A stretch of DNA of 64,000 nt from Paraburkholderia ginsengiterrae (GTDB lineage: Bacteria > Pseudomonadota > Gammaproteobacteria > Burkholderiales > Burkholderiaceae): positions 33,297-97,296 of the forward strand of contig NZ_LXKA01000243.1 of NCBI RefSeq assembly GCF_001645125.1, read 5' to 3'. A program made the translations under genes and the position numbers. How positions within the stretch are numbered: position 1 is the first letter of the stretch; every line of letters begins with the position of its first letter. Shown piece after piece: positions 32,184-42,279 of the stretch. The notes beneath the pieces are model-generated. The model was not told where the DNA came from and ran no database searches. It saw only the letters and a program-made list of their open reading frames with translations.

Positions 32184-34601
32184 ATGAGAACGACACGACG
32201 GCGAACACATCATGGATGGAAGCCGCCTGCGATTGCACTCGCGGCTGCGTTGCACACGCTCTGCATGAATCCCGCCGATGCGCAGTCGCCGACGCGCCCC
32301 GCGGTTACCGGCGCCGATGCGCGCTTGGAGATGGGCACGAGCCATGATCTGTACCTGGAAGTCATGCTCAACGGCCAACGCACCTCATTGATCGCGCACT
32401 TTCGCGAAAGGGACGGCAAGCTCAGCGCGACGGCCGAGGATCTGAGCGACATCGGCATCGCCACCGGGAAGCTCGGCGCGACCGGCAACGCGCTGCTCGA
32501 ACTCGACCAGATCCCGGGCCTGCGCTACCACTACGACGCCGCGAGCCAAAGCATCGACCTGCAGGTGCCCGACGCCATCCGCAAACCGTACGCCGTCGAC
32601 ACGCGCGAGCTGACGCGAACGCCGAACGCCACCGCATCGCGCGGATTTCTGATCAACTACGACGCGTTCGCGCAAACCCAGACGAACGCACAGCTCGCGC
32701 TGTGGAGCGAGGAGCGCTACTTCGATCCGGCCGGCGTGCTGAGCAATGCCGGGATTGCCTACCTGTACCGCGATCTGCATCACTACGTGCGCTACGACAC
32801 CTCGTGGAGCATGTCGAACCCCACCACGCTCAGCACCACGCAGTTCGGCGACACCATTTCGTCGTCGCTGGACTGGAGCCGGTCGATCCGCATCGGCGGC
32901 TTTCAGTGGCGCAGCAATTTCGCGCTGCGCCCCGACCTCGTGACGTTTCCCGTGAAGGCGCTTGCGGGCACGGCCGTCGTGCCGTCGGCGGTGGACCTGT
33001 ATATCAACAACGTGCGCCAGTACAGCGGCAACGTGCCGAGCGGGCCGTTCATCGTCAACAACGTGCCGGGTATCACCGGCGCGGGCGAAGCCACCGTCAT
33101 CACGCACGATGCGCTCGGCCGCACCATCTCGACCACGCTACCGCTCTACGTCGATACCCGCATGCTGGCCGCGGGCCTGTCGAGCTATTCATTCGAAGCG
33201 GGTTTCCTGCGCCGCGCCTACGGCATCGATTCGTTCTCCTACGATCCCAACCCGGCGGTGAGCGCCACCGCGCGGCGCGGCATGAGCGACTCGCTGACCG
33301 TAGAGGGTCATGCGGAAGCAACCGGCGGCCTCGTCAACGCGGGCGCCGGCGCGCTCGTGCGCATTGGCATGGCGGGCGTGATCAACGGCTCGCTATCGGC
33401 GAGCGCGGGCAAGCTGAGCGGCACGCAAGTCGGGCTCGGCTATCAACTGATCGAGCCGCACTTCTCGATCGACGCGCAGACCCTGCGCGCCTACGGTAAC
33501 TACGGCGACCTCGCCGCGCGCGACGGCACGCCGGTGCCCACCGCCACCGACCGCGTCACGGTGGCACTGCCCTTCTTCAGCCGCCAGACCCTGTCGCTCA
33601 GCTACGTCGGCTACCGCTTCCCGGGCATTCCCGCCTCGCGCATCGGCTCGCTGTCGTACACGCTGAATTTCGGCAATCTCGCCTCGCTCACGCTCAGCAC
33701 TTACAAGGACTTCCTTCAGCATGGCACGCAAGGAGTGTTTCTGACGGCGAGCTTCGGCCTCGGCAACAACACCGCGATCAATGCGAGCGTGGGCCGCCAG
33801 AACGGCGAGTCCACCTACAACATCAACGCCCAGCGTCCACCCGACTATGCGGGCGGCTGGGGTTGGGGCGTGCAGGCGGGCGGCTCGGGCGCGGCGCCCT
33901 ACCGGCAGGCGCAGGCGCAATATCTCGGCAAATACGGCGAAGTGACGACGCTCGCGCAGGACATCGACCGGCATGCGGGGGCCTCGCTCGACGTGACCGG
34001 CGCGATCGTGCTGATGGATCGCACCATCGCGCCGGCCCGCCGGATCGACGACGGCTTTGCGCTGGTCTCCACTGATGGCGTCGCGGGCGTGCCGGTACTG
34101 CACGAAAACCGCGTGATCGGCACGACAGACCGCGGCGGCCACCTGCTGATTCCCGATCTGAACGCGTACCAGCACAACCAGGTCGCGATCGACAGCATGA
34201 CCCTGCCCGCCGACGCGCGCATCGCCACCACCTCGATGGATCTCGTGCCGGAATCGCATGCGGGTGTGCTGGCTGCGTTCCAGCTGTCGCGCTACAGCGC
34301 CGCCTCGGTAATTCTGCGCGACGCCGACGGCAAGCTGCTGCCGCCGGGCACGCGCGTCCATCACGTGGAAAGCGGCGCCGACACGATTGTCGGCTACGAC
34401 GGCCTGACCTTTATCGAGAACCTGCAGCGCGACAACCATCTGGTCATCGACAACGGCACCGCGACGTGCCGCCTCGAATTCATCTATGAACGCCCCGCCA
34501 ACGGCGCGCTGCCGACCATCGGGCCGTTGACCTGCGACACGCGGATGCCGGCCGCCGCGCCCGAGCCGGCGCCTCCGCCATCGGCCAAGGCAGCGCCATG
34601 A
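32184..34601 (+). CDS. Csu-type outer-membrane usher
   Basis: An 805-residue outer-membrane usher (FimD/CsuD-like). N-terminal periplasmic domain (residues ~45-160; YLEVMLNGQRTSLIAHFRER), then a beta-barrel with the usher signature stretch YSGNVPSGPFIVNNVPGI and plug region, and C-terminal domains (PAGTRVH-type PPGTRVHHVESGADTIVGYDG). The ATG at 32184 is a reasonable start ahead of a signal sequence ending ADA, although the ribosome site is weak. It follows the chaperone by 97 bp and overlaps the tip gene by 4 bp. Confidence 0.93.
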   Translation: MRTTRRRTHHGWKPPAIALAAALHTLCMNPADAQSPTRPAVTGADARLEMGTSHDLYLEVMLNGQRTSLIAHFRERDGKLSATAEDLSDIGIATGKLGATGNALLELDQIPGLRYHYDAASQSIDLQVPDAIRKPYAVDTRELTRTPNATASRGFLINYDAFAQTQTNAQLALWSEERYFDPAGVLSNAGIAYLYRDLHHYVRYDTSWSMSNPTTLSTTQFGDTISSSLDWSRSIRIGGFQWRSNFALRPDLVTFPVKALAGTAVVPSAVDLYINNVRQYSGNVPSGPFIVNNVPGITGAGEATVITHDALGRTISTTLPLYVDTRMLAAGLSSYSFEAGFLRRAYGIDSFSYDPNPAVSATARRGMSDSLTVEGHAEATGGLVNAGAGALVRIGMAGVINGSLSASAGKLSGTQVGLGYQLIEPHFSIDAQTLRAYGNYGDLAARDGTPVPTATDRVTVALPFFSRQTLSLSYVGYRFPGIPASRIGSLSYTLNFGNLASLTLSTYKDFLQHGTQGVFLTASFGLGNNTAINASVGRQNGESTYNINAQRPPDYAGGWGWGVQAGGSGAAPYRQAQAQYLGKYGEVTTLAQDIDRHAGASLDVTGAIVLMDRTIAPARRIDDGFALVSTDGVAGVPVLHENRVIGTTDRGGHLLIPDLNAYQHNQVAIDSMTLPADARIATTSMDLVPESHAGVLAAFQLSRYSAASVILRDADGKLLPPGTRVHHVESGADTIVGYDGLTFIENLQRDNHLVIDNGTATCRLEFIYERPANGALPTIGPLTCDTRMPAAAPEPAPPPSAKAAP

Positions 34602-35554
34602 GACGGCTGCTGCTGCTCCTCGCGCTATGCACCCTGCTCGGCGTGCTGCCTCGCCAGGCGAGCGCGCAGACCTGCAACGCGAGCCCGTCGGCATTGAGCT
34701 TCGGCAACGTCAGCCCGATCGGCCTGAGCGCCGTGTCCGCGACCGGCAGCGTCACGGTGCAGTGCACCTGGCCGGCCATCACGCTGACGCCAAGCGTGCA
34801 GGTGTGCCTGAACATGGGCGGCACGACGCCGCGCTACCTGAGCATCGGCAGCAATCAGTTGCAGTACGGTTTGTATCAGGACGCGGCGCATTCGCTCGCG
34901 TGGGGTTCGAGCGCGCTCGGCACGACGCCGATATCGCTGACGCTCACCAAGCCGGTATCCGGCACAACTGCGTCGGCCACCGTCAACTTCTACGGCCAGA
35001 TCACGGCCAATCAGCCGACCGTGCCCACTACGGGCAACGCCAGCACCAGCTATTCGCAGACGCTGAGCCAGACCTCGCTGACCTATGGTTTCTTTCTGCT
35101 GTTCGAACCGGGGTGCGCCGCGCTCACCACGAGCGCCGGCACCTTCGGCTTCACCGTCATGGCGACTGTGATCAACAACTGCCAGATCAGCGCAACGAAC
35201 GTCGCCTTCACCTCGACGGGCGTGCTGAATTCCGCACTGAACGCCACCGGCGCGATCACGGCGCGCTGCACCAATGGCGACGCCTTCCGGATCGCGCTGA
35301 GCAGCGGCTCGAGCGGCAGCGTCGCGGCGCGGCAGATGCAGCGCTCGGGCGGCGGCGGGACGGTGAATTACCAGCTCTACACCGACGCCGGCTATACGAG
35401 CGCATGGGGCGACGGCACCGCCGGCACGACCATGGCCACCGGCACGGGCAGCGGCAATGCGGTGTCGATCAACGTGTATGGGCGCGTACCCGCGCAGAAC
35501 ACGCCGATCCCCGGCAGTTACAGCGACACGATTACCGCGACGATTACTTTCTGA
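34598..35554 (+). CDS. Csu-type tip adhesin/minor pilin with two SCPU domains
   Basis: A 318-residue secreted protein with a signal peptide ending ASA and two spore-coat-U domains (about residues 25-185, starting CNASPSALSFGNVSPIG; and 190-318, starting NNCQISATNVAFTSTG, ending ITATITF). The layout is that of CsuE-like tip adhesins of archaic pili. It overlaps the usher stop (ATGA) and ends the operon. Confidence 0.88.
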   Translation: MRRLLLLLALCTLLGVLPRQASAQTCNASPSALSFGNVSPIGLSAVSATGSVTVQCTWPAITLTPSVQVCLNMGGTTPRYLSIGSNQLQYGLYQDAAHSLAWGSSALGTTPISLTLTKPVSGTTASATVNFYGQITANQPTVPTTGNASTSYSQTLSQTSLTYGFFLLFEPGCAALTTSAGTFGFTVMATVINNCQISATNVAFTSTGVLNSALNATGAITARCTNGDAFRIALSSGSSGSVAARQMQRSGGGGTVNYQLYTDAGYTSAWGDGTAGTTMATGTGSGNAVSINVYGRVPAQNTPIPGSYSDTITATITF

Positions 35555-35577
35555 CGCGCGAGGACTGCGCGCGATGG

Positions 35578-35904
35578 CTAAAAAGCGATGGTCCAGACGG
35601 TTTGCCGGGCGTCGTGCGTCGCGACGAAGTCCACCGGCTGCACGGGCTTTCTGGCGGGGTCGCCCGAGATCGCCGGATCCAGGCCGGCCTGGGTGATCTG
35701 AAAAGGCGCGTCGTGAATACACGACACGACGGGTTGATTTCCCGTCCCGATCACCTCGTCTGCGGCTTGAACAAGGCACGTTTCCTGCACGGTCAAGCTG
35801 ACCGGAATCGACGCGAGTTCCGTCGGCGCGGCCTGCAAAGTGCGCGCCTGCGGCACGGTCAGAAGACATGCCGTCAACGTGACGGCCAGGGTGCGGGACT
35901 TCAT
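35578..35904 (-). CDS. Small secreted protein of unknown function
   Basis: A 108-residue protein with a probable signal peptide (MKSRTLAVTLTACLLTVPQA). The mature part has two Cys (QETCLVQAAD and PVVSCIHDAPFQIT) and a QPVDFVATHDARQ stretch. The Cys spacing and the final strands are reminiscent of small pilin-like domains, but no family is recognised. It converges on the tip adhesin gene (23-bp gap), and a pilus-related role would be inference from location. The ATG at 35904 is chosen because it begins the signal sequence. Confidence 0.6.
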   Translation of the reverse strand: MKSRTLAVTLTACLLTVPQARTLQAAPTELASIPVSLTVQETCLVQAADEVIGTGNQPVVSCIHDAPFQITQAGLDPAISGDPARKPVQPVDFVATHDARQTVWTIAF

Positions 35905-36191
35905 GCTGTTCGGAAGGCAATCCGGGAACGGATGGGGATGCCGGATATATCGGCATCTCATACTGCAAACTTTAGGTCTTTATTGATCCGTCAGGGGGGA
36001 TTGTCCAGCTTGCCAGCGTACGAAAGTTACCCACAGAAAATGTTCGCAAGGCTGTGCATAACTAGCCGGCAAAATCGGCAACCCGTTGATGCAATTGCCG
36101 ATTTCACCGCGATGCCGAACTTGTGCAGGCCGCCGCCATAGCCTGCCTGCCGCACAGCGCGCTCGCCTTTACGGCTTACCGGTTTCGGCGA

Positions 36192-36767
36192 TCAAACTGG
36201 AATGGGTATGAGAATGTCAATGAAGACAAATAGAATGGTAAGCACTACAGCAGAAATCGTGATGACGCGTTCTTTCTTTCCCTGAGTGAAAAAAGCGAGC
36301 ACCGGCAAAACAATCAGAACGGCGTTGATCGCTGCCCATGTCGAGATCAGTGGAGCCTTCCAGAAGTACAGCGTTTGGCCCATTGATTCAAGATAGTATG
36401 CGCTGACGGCAAACAACGCCCAACGACCGTTGCAGCGGAAGATACGCTGATGATCTTCGCCGGCATGCAGCTCGTGCGCAGGCAGAATCAAGGCAGCCGC
36501 AATAAACAGGAGCAGCGGCGAAGATATGAACAACAGAAAGATGGGGAATGTCCATTCCTTGATGATCGTCCGCAGATCGGACAGCCCCCACCATAGCTCA
36601 AGCTCGAGCAGAAAAATGCAGATCGCCCATGCCACAGGTCTCACGTCCGGAACTGCATTGGCGCGGGAGCGAAACGTCGCGATCATTCCCGTAAGGACTC
36701 GCGTCACACTTAAGCCGACCACCATGCCGATAGCGACAATTGCCCATTGAAATTGCGATGAATTCAA
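36192..36767 (-). CDS. Multi-pass membrane protein, unknown function
   Basis: A 191-residue protein with about five membrane helices (FQWAIVAIGMVVGLSVTRVL, PVAWAICIFLLELELWW, FPIFLLFISSPLLLFIAAAL, WAAINAVLIVLPVLAFF, ISAVVLTILFVFIDILIPI). The TTG start at 36767 has GGAGG seven bases upstream; an in-frame GTG 21 bp earlier lies before that ribosome site. No family recognised. A+T content is higher than that of its neighbours. Confidence 0.65.
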   Translation of the reverse strand: MNSSQFQWAIVAIGMVVGLSVTRVLTGMIATFRSRANAVPDVRPVAWAICIFLLELELWWGLSDLRTIIKEWTFPIFLLFISSPLLLFIAAALILPAHELHAGEDHQRIFRCNGRWALFAVSAYYLESMGQTLYFWKAPLISTWAAINAVLIVLPVLAFFTQGKKERVITISAVVLTILFVFIDILIPIPV

Positions 36768-36885
36768 GCCTTGACCTCCAATACGCACTTGCGAGGATCG
36801 TCACGCTATCATTCAGTCGTTATCCAACTGTTATCAAACTGTCGCGAGGCCATTGCGTACGCTGCCCGCCACGAACCAGGACTTC

Positions 36886-37809
36886 TTACGCCGCCGCGGC
36901 CTGCCGCATCGTCTCGCCCTGTTCGCCGCCCAGCGCGTCGAGCAGATCGCACAGCATGCGGTCGAGTTCGGCGGTCATCAGCGTGACGTCGGAGTCGAAA
37001 CGTTCGTCGTCGTTTTGCGCGGTGGGGTCGCCCGCTTCCTTCAGCACGTCGAGCGGCGCGATGCGCTTGATCGTCAGCGAGGGCGTCAGCACGAACGACA
37101 CGCGATCGTTCCACGTCATCGCGAGGCGCATGCATTGCTTGCCGGCTTCGATATGACGGCGCATATCTTCGGCATCCAAAGTATGTCCGACGTAGCGCAC
37201 GGTCGCGTTGCCTTCGGCCGGCGAGCGCAGCTCGGTGTCCTGGTCGAGCGTGAAGCCCGCGGGACCTTCGCCGGAGAGCAGCCATTCCGTCATGGCCGCC
37301 ACCGGCGCGTGCGTGACTTGCACGGTGCCGAGCGGCAACTGATCGATCGACTTCACCAGCAAGCCGCGTACTTCATCGGCCACGGCCTGCGAGGCCGCGT
37401 CGATCACCAGCCAGCCATTCTTGCAATCGATCCACACGCGCGTGTCGCGGCGAATGCTGAAGGCGCGCGGCAGCAGTTCGTCGGTGACCTGCTCCTTGAG
37501 TTCGCGCATCTGCTTGCGGCCAGGTTTGAAACCCTGCTGCTCTTCGAGTTCGAGCGCGCGCGCCTTGGTGACCTGCGTGACGACCGAAGCCGGCAGCAGT
37601 TTCTTTTCGGCGCGAAACACCAGCAGCATCTGGCCATTCAGCGCATACACGAGCGAGTCGTTATCGCGCGGCGATGCCCAGCCGTGAGACTGCATCTCGA
37701 CGCTGTTGCCGGGCGCGAACGCATACGGCGCGAGCCACTTTTGCATCTGTTCGGGGGTGACGGACCACGGAGCGGGAAGACGGTGCAACTGAAGATTTTT
37801 GAACCACAT
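36886..37809 (-). CDS. rdgC: Recombination-associated protein RdgC
   Basis: A 307-residue DNA-binding protein that forms a ring around duplex DNA and modulates RecA. Family-typical start [11 protein letters not shown], the conserved [11 protein letters not shown] region, [15 protein letters not shown] and the [15 protein letters not shown] segment. Length and order match other RdgC proteins. The ATG at 37809 is preferred over one two codons upstream because family members begin MWFKN. Confidence 0.95.
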   Translation of the reverse strand: MWFKNLQLHRLPAPWSVTPEQMQKWLAPYAFAPGNSVEMQSHGWASPRDNDSLVYALNGQMLLVFRAEKKLLPASVVTQVTKARALELEEQQGFKPGRKQMRELKEQVTDELLPRAFSIRRDTRVWIDCKNGWLVIDAASQAVADEVRGLLVKSIDQLPLGTVQVTHAPVAAMTEWLLSGEGPAGFTLDQDTELRSPAEGNATVRYVGHTLDAEDMRRHIEAGKQCMRLAMTWNDRVSFVLTPSLTIKRIAPLDVLKEAGDPTAQNDDERFDSDVTLMTAELDRMLCDLLDALGGEQGETMRQAAAA

Positions 37810-37998
37810 GGGCAATGTCGTGTACGGGCAAAGCGCACCATTCTATCCGACGAAAGACATCGCGCGTTCGGCCGGAATGCGCGTGACCCAGCGCGGCGCC
37901 ATCGCGCCATTATGGTTTTGCCGAATCCGTCTTCGGGCACGTTCTACGCTGAAATCATCTAGACTTTTTGACAGGCGCACAACTAGACGGAGGAGGCC

Positions 37999-38322
37999 AT
38001 GGCCGATGAAACCGCACCCTGGCAAATGTCGGAGTACGAGGGTTTCGAGATTCACGTCAGGCCTTCTCTGAAAGACCCTCCCGGCGACGCACAGGCCCCC
38101 GCCGCCGCGGCGAATAACCGCTACACGTATGTCGGCTACGTCTGCCATCCGGGTGCGGATCCCGCTATCCCCGGTCATACGGTGCCGTTTCATGCTGACG
38201 GCGAGGAAAGTTTCGCCAACCAGGACGATGCGATCTACGAAGCCGTGCATGTGGGCCGCAGCATCGTCGACGGCACGCATCCGGATCTGACGGTGCTGCC
38301 GCTGGTGACCGGTGGCGTTTGA
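37999..38322 (+). CDS. Conserved small protein of unknown function
   Basis: A 107-residue soluble protein. The ATG at 37999 follows CGGAGGAGGCC, a strong ribosome site. The chain contains YEGFEIHVRPSLKDPPG, YTYVGYVCHPGADP and DAIYEAVHVGRSIVDG. There is no signal peptide, membrane segment or recognised domain. It is divergent from rdgC. Confidence 0.7.
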   Translation: MADETAPWQMSEYEGFEIHVRPSLKDPPGDAQAPAAAANNRYTYVGYVCHPGADPAIPGHTVPFHADGEESFANQDDAIYEAVHVGRSIVDGTHPDLTVLPLVTGGV

Positions 38323-38447
38323 GCCCCGCGTTGGATCGATCCGCTGATCCGCACGCGGCGTCAGCGGCTGGCGCTGGCGTGCCGGCGCAACTCAGCGACG
38401 CGACGCGGTTCGAGGGCGCACTGCGTCTGTGCGTCCGGCGCCGTCCG

Positions 38448-39293
38448 TCAGCTGAATGCGCGCTTGATCCGCGATTTGAGCAGCGCGCGCCGCAAACGGC
38501 CCGTCTGCTCGGGATCGCTGACCGCCGCCCCGCCTTCGACGGCGGTGCCGCGGCGCAAAAAATAGCGGTCGAAGGTGGCTTGCGTCATGCCCCATTTGTT
38601 GAGGAACTGGCGGCGCCCGTCGTTCTTGACGACCTTGCCGGTGCTTTTCTGCTGGAAGTGATAGACCAGGCTGTCGCCGACCCCGAGGAACACCCGGCAG
38701 CCGGCGTCCCACAGCTTCATCGAGAAATCGTTGTCGCTGCTCATGCCGGGGCTCAGTTCGCTGCTGTAGCCGCCTACCTTATGCCACCAGTCGCGGTGCA
38801 CCAGCGTGGGCGGCCATGTCGCGCCGCGCCAGTCGGCGCGCGCGAGCCGTGGAGTGGCGGCAACCAGTTCTTCGGCGCGGAAATTCTCCACCTCGCGGCC
38901 GAAGTTCTGCACCACCACGCAGGGATTGCCGGAGTCGACCGGCTCGATCATCGTGCCGGAGAGCATGAACAGGTTGTCGGCGGGCATCTGCGCGAGGCGT
39001 TTGACCAGCGCGTCGTCCCAGCCGGGGCAGCAGTACATGTCGTCGTTCATGTAGACGATGTAATCGCGCGTGGCGCGGGCGGCCGCGATATTGACCGCAT
39101 GACAGATGCCGATATTGCCGGGCGACGCCGTGTGTTCGATGCCCTCCTCGCGCACCCAGGCGAGCGTGCCGTCCGAACCGTCGTTGACGTGCACGATGAT
39201 CTGATGCGCATGCGTCGAATGACGCCGCAGGCTCTCGATCACGAGGCGCAGGTAAGGCAGGTTGTTCCAGGTCGGGATGATGATTGAGAACAT
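38448..39293 (-). CDS. Family-2 glycosyltransferase
   Basis: A 281-residue GT-A fold transferase: SIIIPTWNNLPYLRLVIESL, NDGSDGT and the DxD-like YMNDDM. The C-terminal basic region ends RRALLKSRIKRAF. The ATG at 39293 begins directly at the fold; upstream frame is proline/arginine-rich and unlikely to be translated. It probably adds a sugar during LPS or O-antigen synthesis, given its neighbours. Confidence 0.88.
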   Translation of the reverse strand: MFSIIIPTWNNLPYLRLVIESLRRHSTHAHQIIVHVNDGSDGTLAWVREEGIEHTASPGNIGICHAVNIAAARATRDYIVYMNDDMYCCPGWDDALVKRLAQMPADNLFMLSGTMIEPVDSGNPCVVVQNFGREVENFRAEELVAATPRLARADWRGATWPPTLVHRDWWHKVGGYSSELSPGMSSDNDFSMKLWDAGCRVFLGVGDSLVYHFQQKSTGKVVKNDGRRQFLNKWGMTQATFDRYFLRRGTAVEGGAAVSDPEQTGRLRRALLKSRIKRAFS

Positions 39294-39631
39294 CGATTCG
39301 GTCCGGTTAGCGTGGTGCGGGCACGGCTCAAAGGCGCGGCGGCCATGGGTTTCGCCGGGGATTGTACCGCCTGGGCCGCAGCGCACGGCAAAGCGCGCCG
39401 CCGGCGGCCGGGACAATCGGCCGGGGCGCCCCGCCGCACGGCCCGGTGGGACGCAGCGCACATGCCGCTGTGAGACGCCCGGCCGTGCCTGAGCGTGTTT
39501 GTGGCAAGCATATTGCAAGGAAACGGACGGTTATAATTCGGATCGCACTACCGTCCCGAAATTGCACTAAATGATCCGGCCCCAGGCAACTTCGTCGCCG
39601 GAACGGTAGTGTTCATACAACTAGTCGCCCT
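39294..39631. other. Intergenic region upstream of the O-antigen ligase gene
   Basis: This 338-bp divergent region has no convincing gene. A perfect TATAAT at 39532-39537, with a weak CATATT 17 bp before it, is a likely promoter for the ligase gene 95 bp downstream. The remainder is GC-rich and unremarkable. Confidence 0.5.
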
Positions 39632-40939
39632 ATGATTTTTGCTTCCAGCCTGGTCTGGCTCAGTACAGCCCTGCTGTTTCTTGCACCCGCGGTCAACCTC
39701 GTGTGGCGCGGCGGCACCGGTTACTGTTTTTTCGCGATTCTCGCGCTGGCGCTGGGCGCCGCCGTGGCCAACCGGCGCACGCCCGGCTATTTCTCCGGCC
39801 TGCGCACCTACCGCTGGTTCACCATCGGCATGCTCGCGTTCGTCGTTGCAATCGGCGTGCAGCAGCTGGTGATGGGCTACTGGCTGCCGCGCCAGCTGGA
39901 CGCGCTGTCGCGCTTCGTGCTGGCAATACCGATCTTCCTGCTGCTGCGGCAATTGCCGTCCCGGCATCTGCGCGTGATCGGCTGGGGTTGTGCGGCCGGC
40001 GCGCTTGCGGTCGGTATCTGGGCACTCATCGATCAACCCGCCGGCGGCTGGACCGATGCGAATCGTCTGAATAATTCGTATACGAATGCCATTCCCTTTG
40101 GCGATACGGCGCTGCTGCTCGCGTTCCTGTCGGTCTTCACGCTCGGCTGGGACAAGCCGCGTGACTGGCGCGTGCTGGGGCTGCGGCTCGTGGCGCTGGT
40201 GGCGGGCGGCTACGCGTCGTATCTGTCGGGCACGCGCGGCGGCTGGCTGGCCGTGCCGTTGTTCGTGGTGCTGCTCGGTTTTCAGTATCAATGGTTTGTC
40301 CGCAAGAAGCGTCTTCTGGTCGCGACGCTGGTGATCGCGATCGTGGCGGGCTCGCTGCTGTCGACCGAGCGGATCCAGAAACGCATCAGCGAGGCGACCA
40401 GCGACGTCTCGATGCTGCATCAGGGCGACGACTACACCTCGCTCGGCCTGCGCCTGCAGTTGTGGAACGCGTCGCGGCAAATTTTCCTGCATCACCCGGT
40501 GTACGGCGTCGGCAAGGGACACCTGGTGGACGAATTGGGCGTGATGGCCAAGCGCGGCGAGGTGAAGACCGAAATCGTCAACGAGCGCGCCCATAGCGAC
40601 TTTTTCTCGACACTCGCCGAGATGGGTGCCGTCGGGGTGGCGTGCCTGCTGCTGTTCTACTACGGCATCTCGGTGTATTTCTGGCGTCACCGGCTCTCGA
40701 GCGATCCGGCCATTCGCGCCGCCGCCTATGCCGGGCTTGCGGTCGCCACCAGCACGGTGATTTTTGGGCTGACCATCGACGTGCTAGTGCCGATCATGGT
40801 GACCGTACTGCTCGCGCTACTCGTCGCCGCCTTCCTCGCGGTGATCGACGCGCGCACGCGTGAACTGCAGACGGCCCAAGCGGCCGCATCGGCCGCGCCG
40901 CAGGCCAAGAAGCGCGAGGCACATGGCGTCAAGGCCTGA
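39632..40939 (+). CDS. O-antigen ligase family protein (WaaL/Wzy_C)
   Basis: A 435-residue inner-membrane protein with about 10-12 helices and one large periplasmic loop. The loop area has SGTRGGWLAVPLFV and the catalytic-type NERAHSDFFSTLAEMGAVGV seen in the ligase family, which joins O-antigen to lipid A-core on the periplasmic side. It could instead be an O-antigen polymerase of the same superfamily; the LPS neighbours favour ligase. Confidence 0.85.
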   Translation: MIFASSLVWLSTALLFLAPAVNLVWRGGTGYCFFAILALALGAAVANRRTPGYFSGLRTYRWFTIGMLAFVVAIGVQQLVMGYWLPRQLDALSRFVLAIPIFLLLRQLPSRHLRVIGWGCAAGALAVGIWALIDQPAGGWTDANRLNNSYTNAIPFGDTALLLAFLSVFTLGWDKPRDWRVLGLRLVALVAGGYASYLSGTRGGWLAVPLFVVLLGFQYQWFVRKKRLLVATLVIAIVAGSLLSTERIQKRISEATSDVSMLHQGDDYTSLGLRLQLWNASRQIFLHHPVYGVGKGHLVDELGVMAKRGEVKTEIVNERAHSDFFSTLAEMGAVGVACLLLFYYGISVYFWRHRLSSDPAIRAAAYAGLAVATSTVIFGLTIDVLVPIMVTVLLALLVAAFLAVIDARTRELQTAQAAASAAPQAKKREAHGVKA

Positions 40940-41042
40940 GACCTTGAACGCTCGGTGACGGGCACCCAGCCGCGACTGCAGCCGGTTCAGGCATGGCTGA
41001 CGGCAACCGCGGCACCCGGCTCAGGCACGCAGCGCGCCACGT

Positions 41043-42146
41043 CTAGCGCGTGAACAGCGCATACAGCGCGGCCACATGGGCGTCGACGCCCGGGTCGTAG
41101 ACGAGACTGTCGAGCGGCGCCGCGATGCGAGCTCCGTCGCCCCGCACGCGCTCCACCGCCGTGTGAATGGCGCGCTCGAAACTCCCCGCCGATTGCCGCG
41201 AAAACTCGATCTTCGCCTCACCGGTGACCGTCTCCGCCGACCCCACGTTGTCCGCGATCACGAGCGGCGTGCCGCACATCACCGACTCGACGCCCACCAG
41301 TCCGAACGGCTCGTACGCCGACGCCACCACCGTGAAATCCGCCGCCGCGAACAGCGTCTCGATCTCCTTGCAGTAGCCGACATAGCGAATCGTGTCGCTG
41401 GTTTTGGGCACGGGCCGGCCAGCCACCACGAGGCAAACCGGCAGCGTGGTCTGCGCGAAAAACGCCTCCAGCAGCGGATAGCCCTTGCGTTCGTGACTGG
41501 TCGAGGAAAACATGAAGATCACGCGGTCTTCGGGCAGCTCGAACTTGCGCCGCGCCGCCGCGCGCGCTTCGTCGTCCAGCGGCCGGAAACGCGTGGTATC
41601 GACCGGCGGATAGAGCACGTCGATACGCGCCGCCGGCACGCCGTAGAAGCGCTGCAACTCGCGGCTCATCAATTGCGAGTGCGCGACGATCGAACGCGCC
41701 TGGGTGTACACGCGCCGCTCGAGATCGATCTGCCATTGGTCGCTGCGGCGAACCGCGCGGCCGGCGGCCTCGAGCGATCCAGGATGCGTGCCGCCGCACA
41801 GTGCGACGTCGGCATGCGTGGAGTGGTTGATCGAAAACACGCACGCAGGCCGGTGCCGTTTCAGGCGCTGCTTGAGACGCCAGTCGAACGCCAGGTTGCG
41901 CAGCTTGCGCGGAGCCCAGCGGACATTGAGCGGTTGCGCGTCGATCCATGCCGCTTCGGGCAGCGCGCGGTCGATTTCGCGGGCAAAGAGCGTGGGACGC
42001 AAGCCCATCCGATGCAAGCCGGCGATCACGTCGCGCGTGTAGCGTTCGGCGCCGCCACTGTTTTTCAGCGCCTGGGCGGTCAGGGCGATGTCGGTGACTG
42101 GACGGCGGATCGGGTCGGACAAGGGTTCGCTCTCGGTAAGACGCAA
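41043..42146 (-). CDS. Family-4 glycosyltransferase
   Basis: A 367-residue GT-B transferase. It carries SGGAERYTRDVIAGLHRMG near the N-terminus, the acceptor/donor linker VLYPPVDTTRF, the donor motif SHERKGYPLLEAF, and the E-x7-E motif EPFGLVGVESVMCGTPLVIA. It is likely an LPS core or O-antigen sugar transferase acting on the inner face of the membrane. Confidence 0.9.
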   Translation of the reverse strand: MRLTESEPLSDPIRRPVTDIALTAQALKNSGGAERYTRDVIAGLHRMGLRPTLFAREIDRALPEAAWIDAQPLNVRWAPRKLRNLAFDWRLKQRLKRHRPACVFSINHSTHADVALCGGTHPGSLEAAGRAVRRSDQWQIDLERRVYTQARSIVAHSQLMSRELQRFYGVPAARIDVLYPPVDTTRFRPLDDEARAAARRKFELPEDRVIFMFSSTSHERKGYPLLEAFFAQTTLPVCLVVAGRPVPKTSDTIRYVGYCKEIETLFAAADFTVVASAYEPFGLVGVESVMCGTPLVIADNVGSAETVTGEAKIEFSRQSAGSFERAIHTAVERVRGDGARIAAPLDSLVYDPGVDAHVAALYALFTR

Positions 42147-42279
42147 CTGCGGCGCAAGGCCGCGCGCGCGGGTGTTGTCGGTGCAGCGGCAATTGTAAAG
42201 GATGGCCCTCGGCGCCCGACATGACGCAGCCCTGCCGTCACCGATTAAAATCTAGTCCAACCGCACCCGCCCCGACTCC

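Noticed and set aside
35578-36141. Plus-strand frame (34627-36141) covering the tip gene and beyond
   Set aside because: It is an Arg/His-rich shadow of the SCPU tip protein and continues into the small minus-strand gene; no features support translation.
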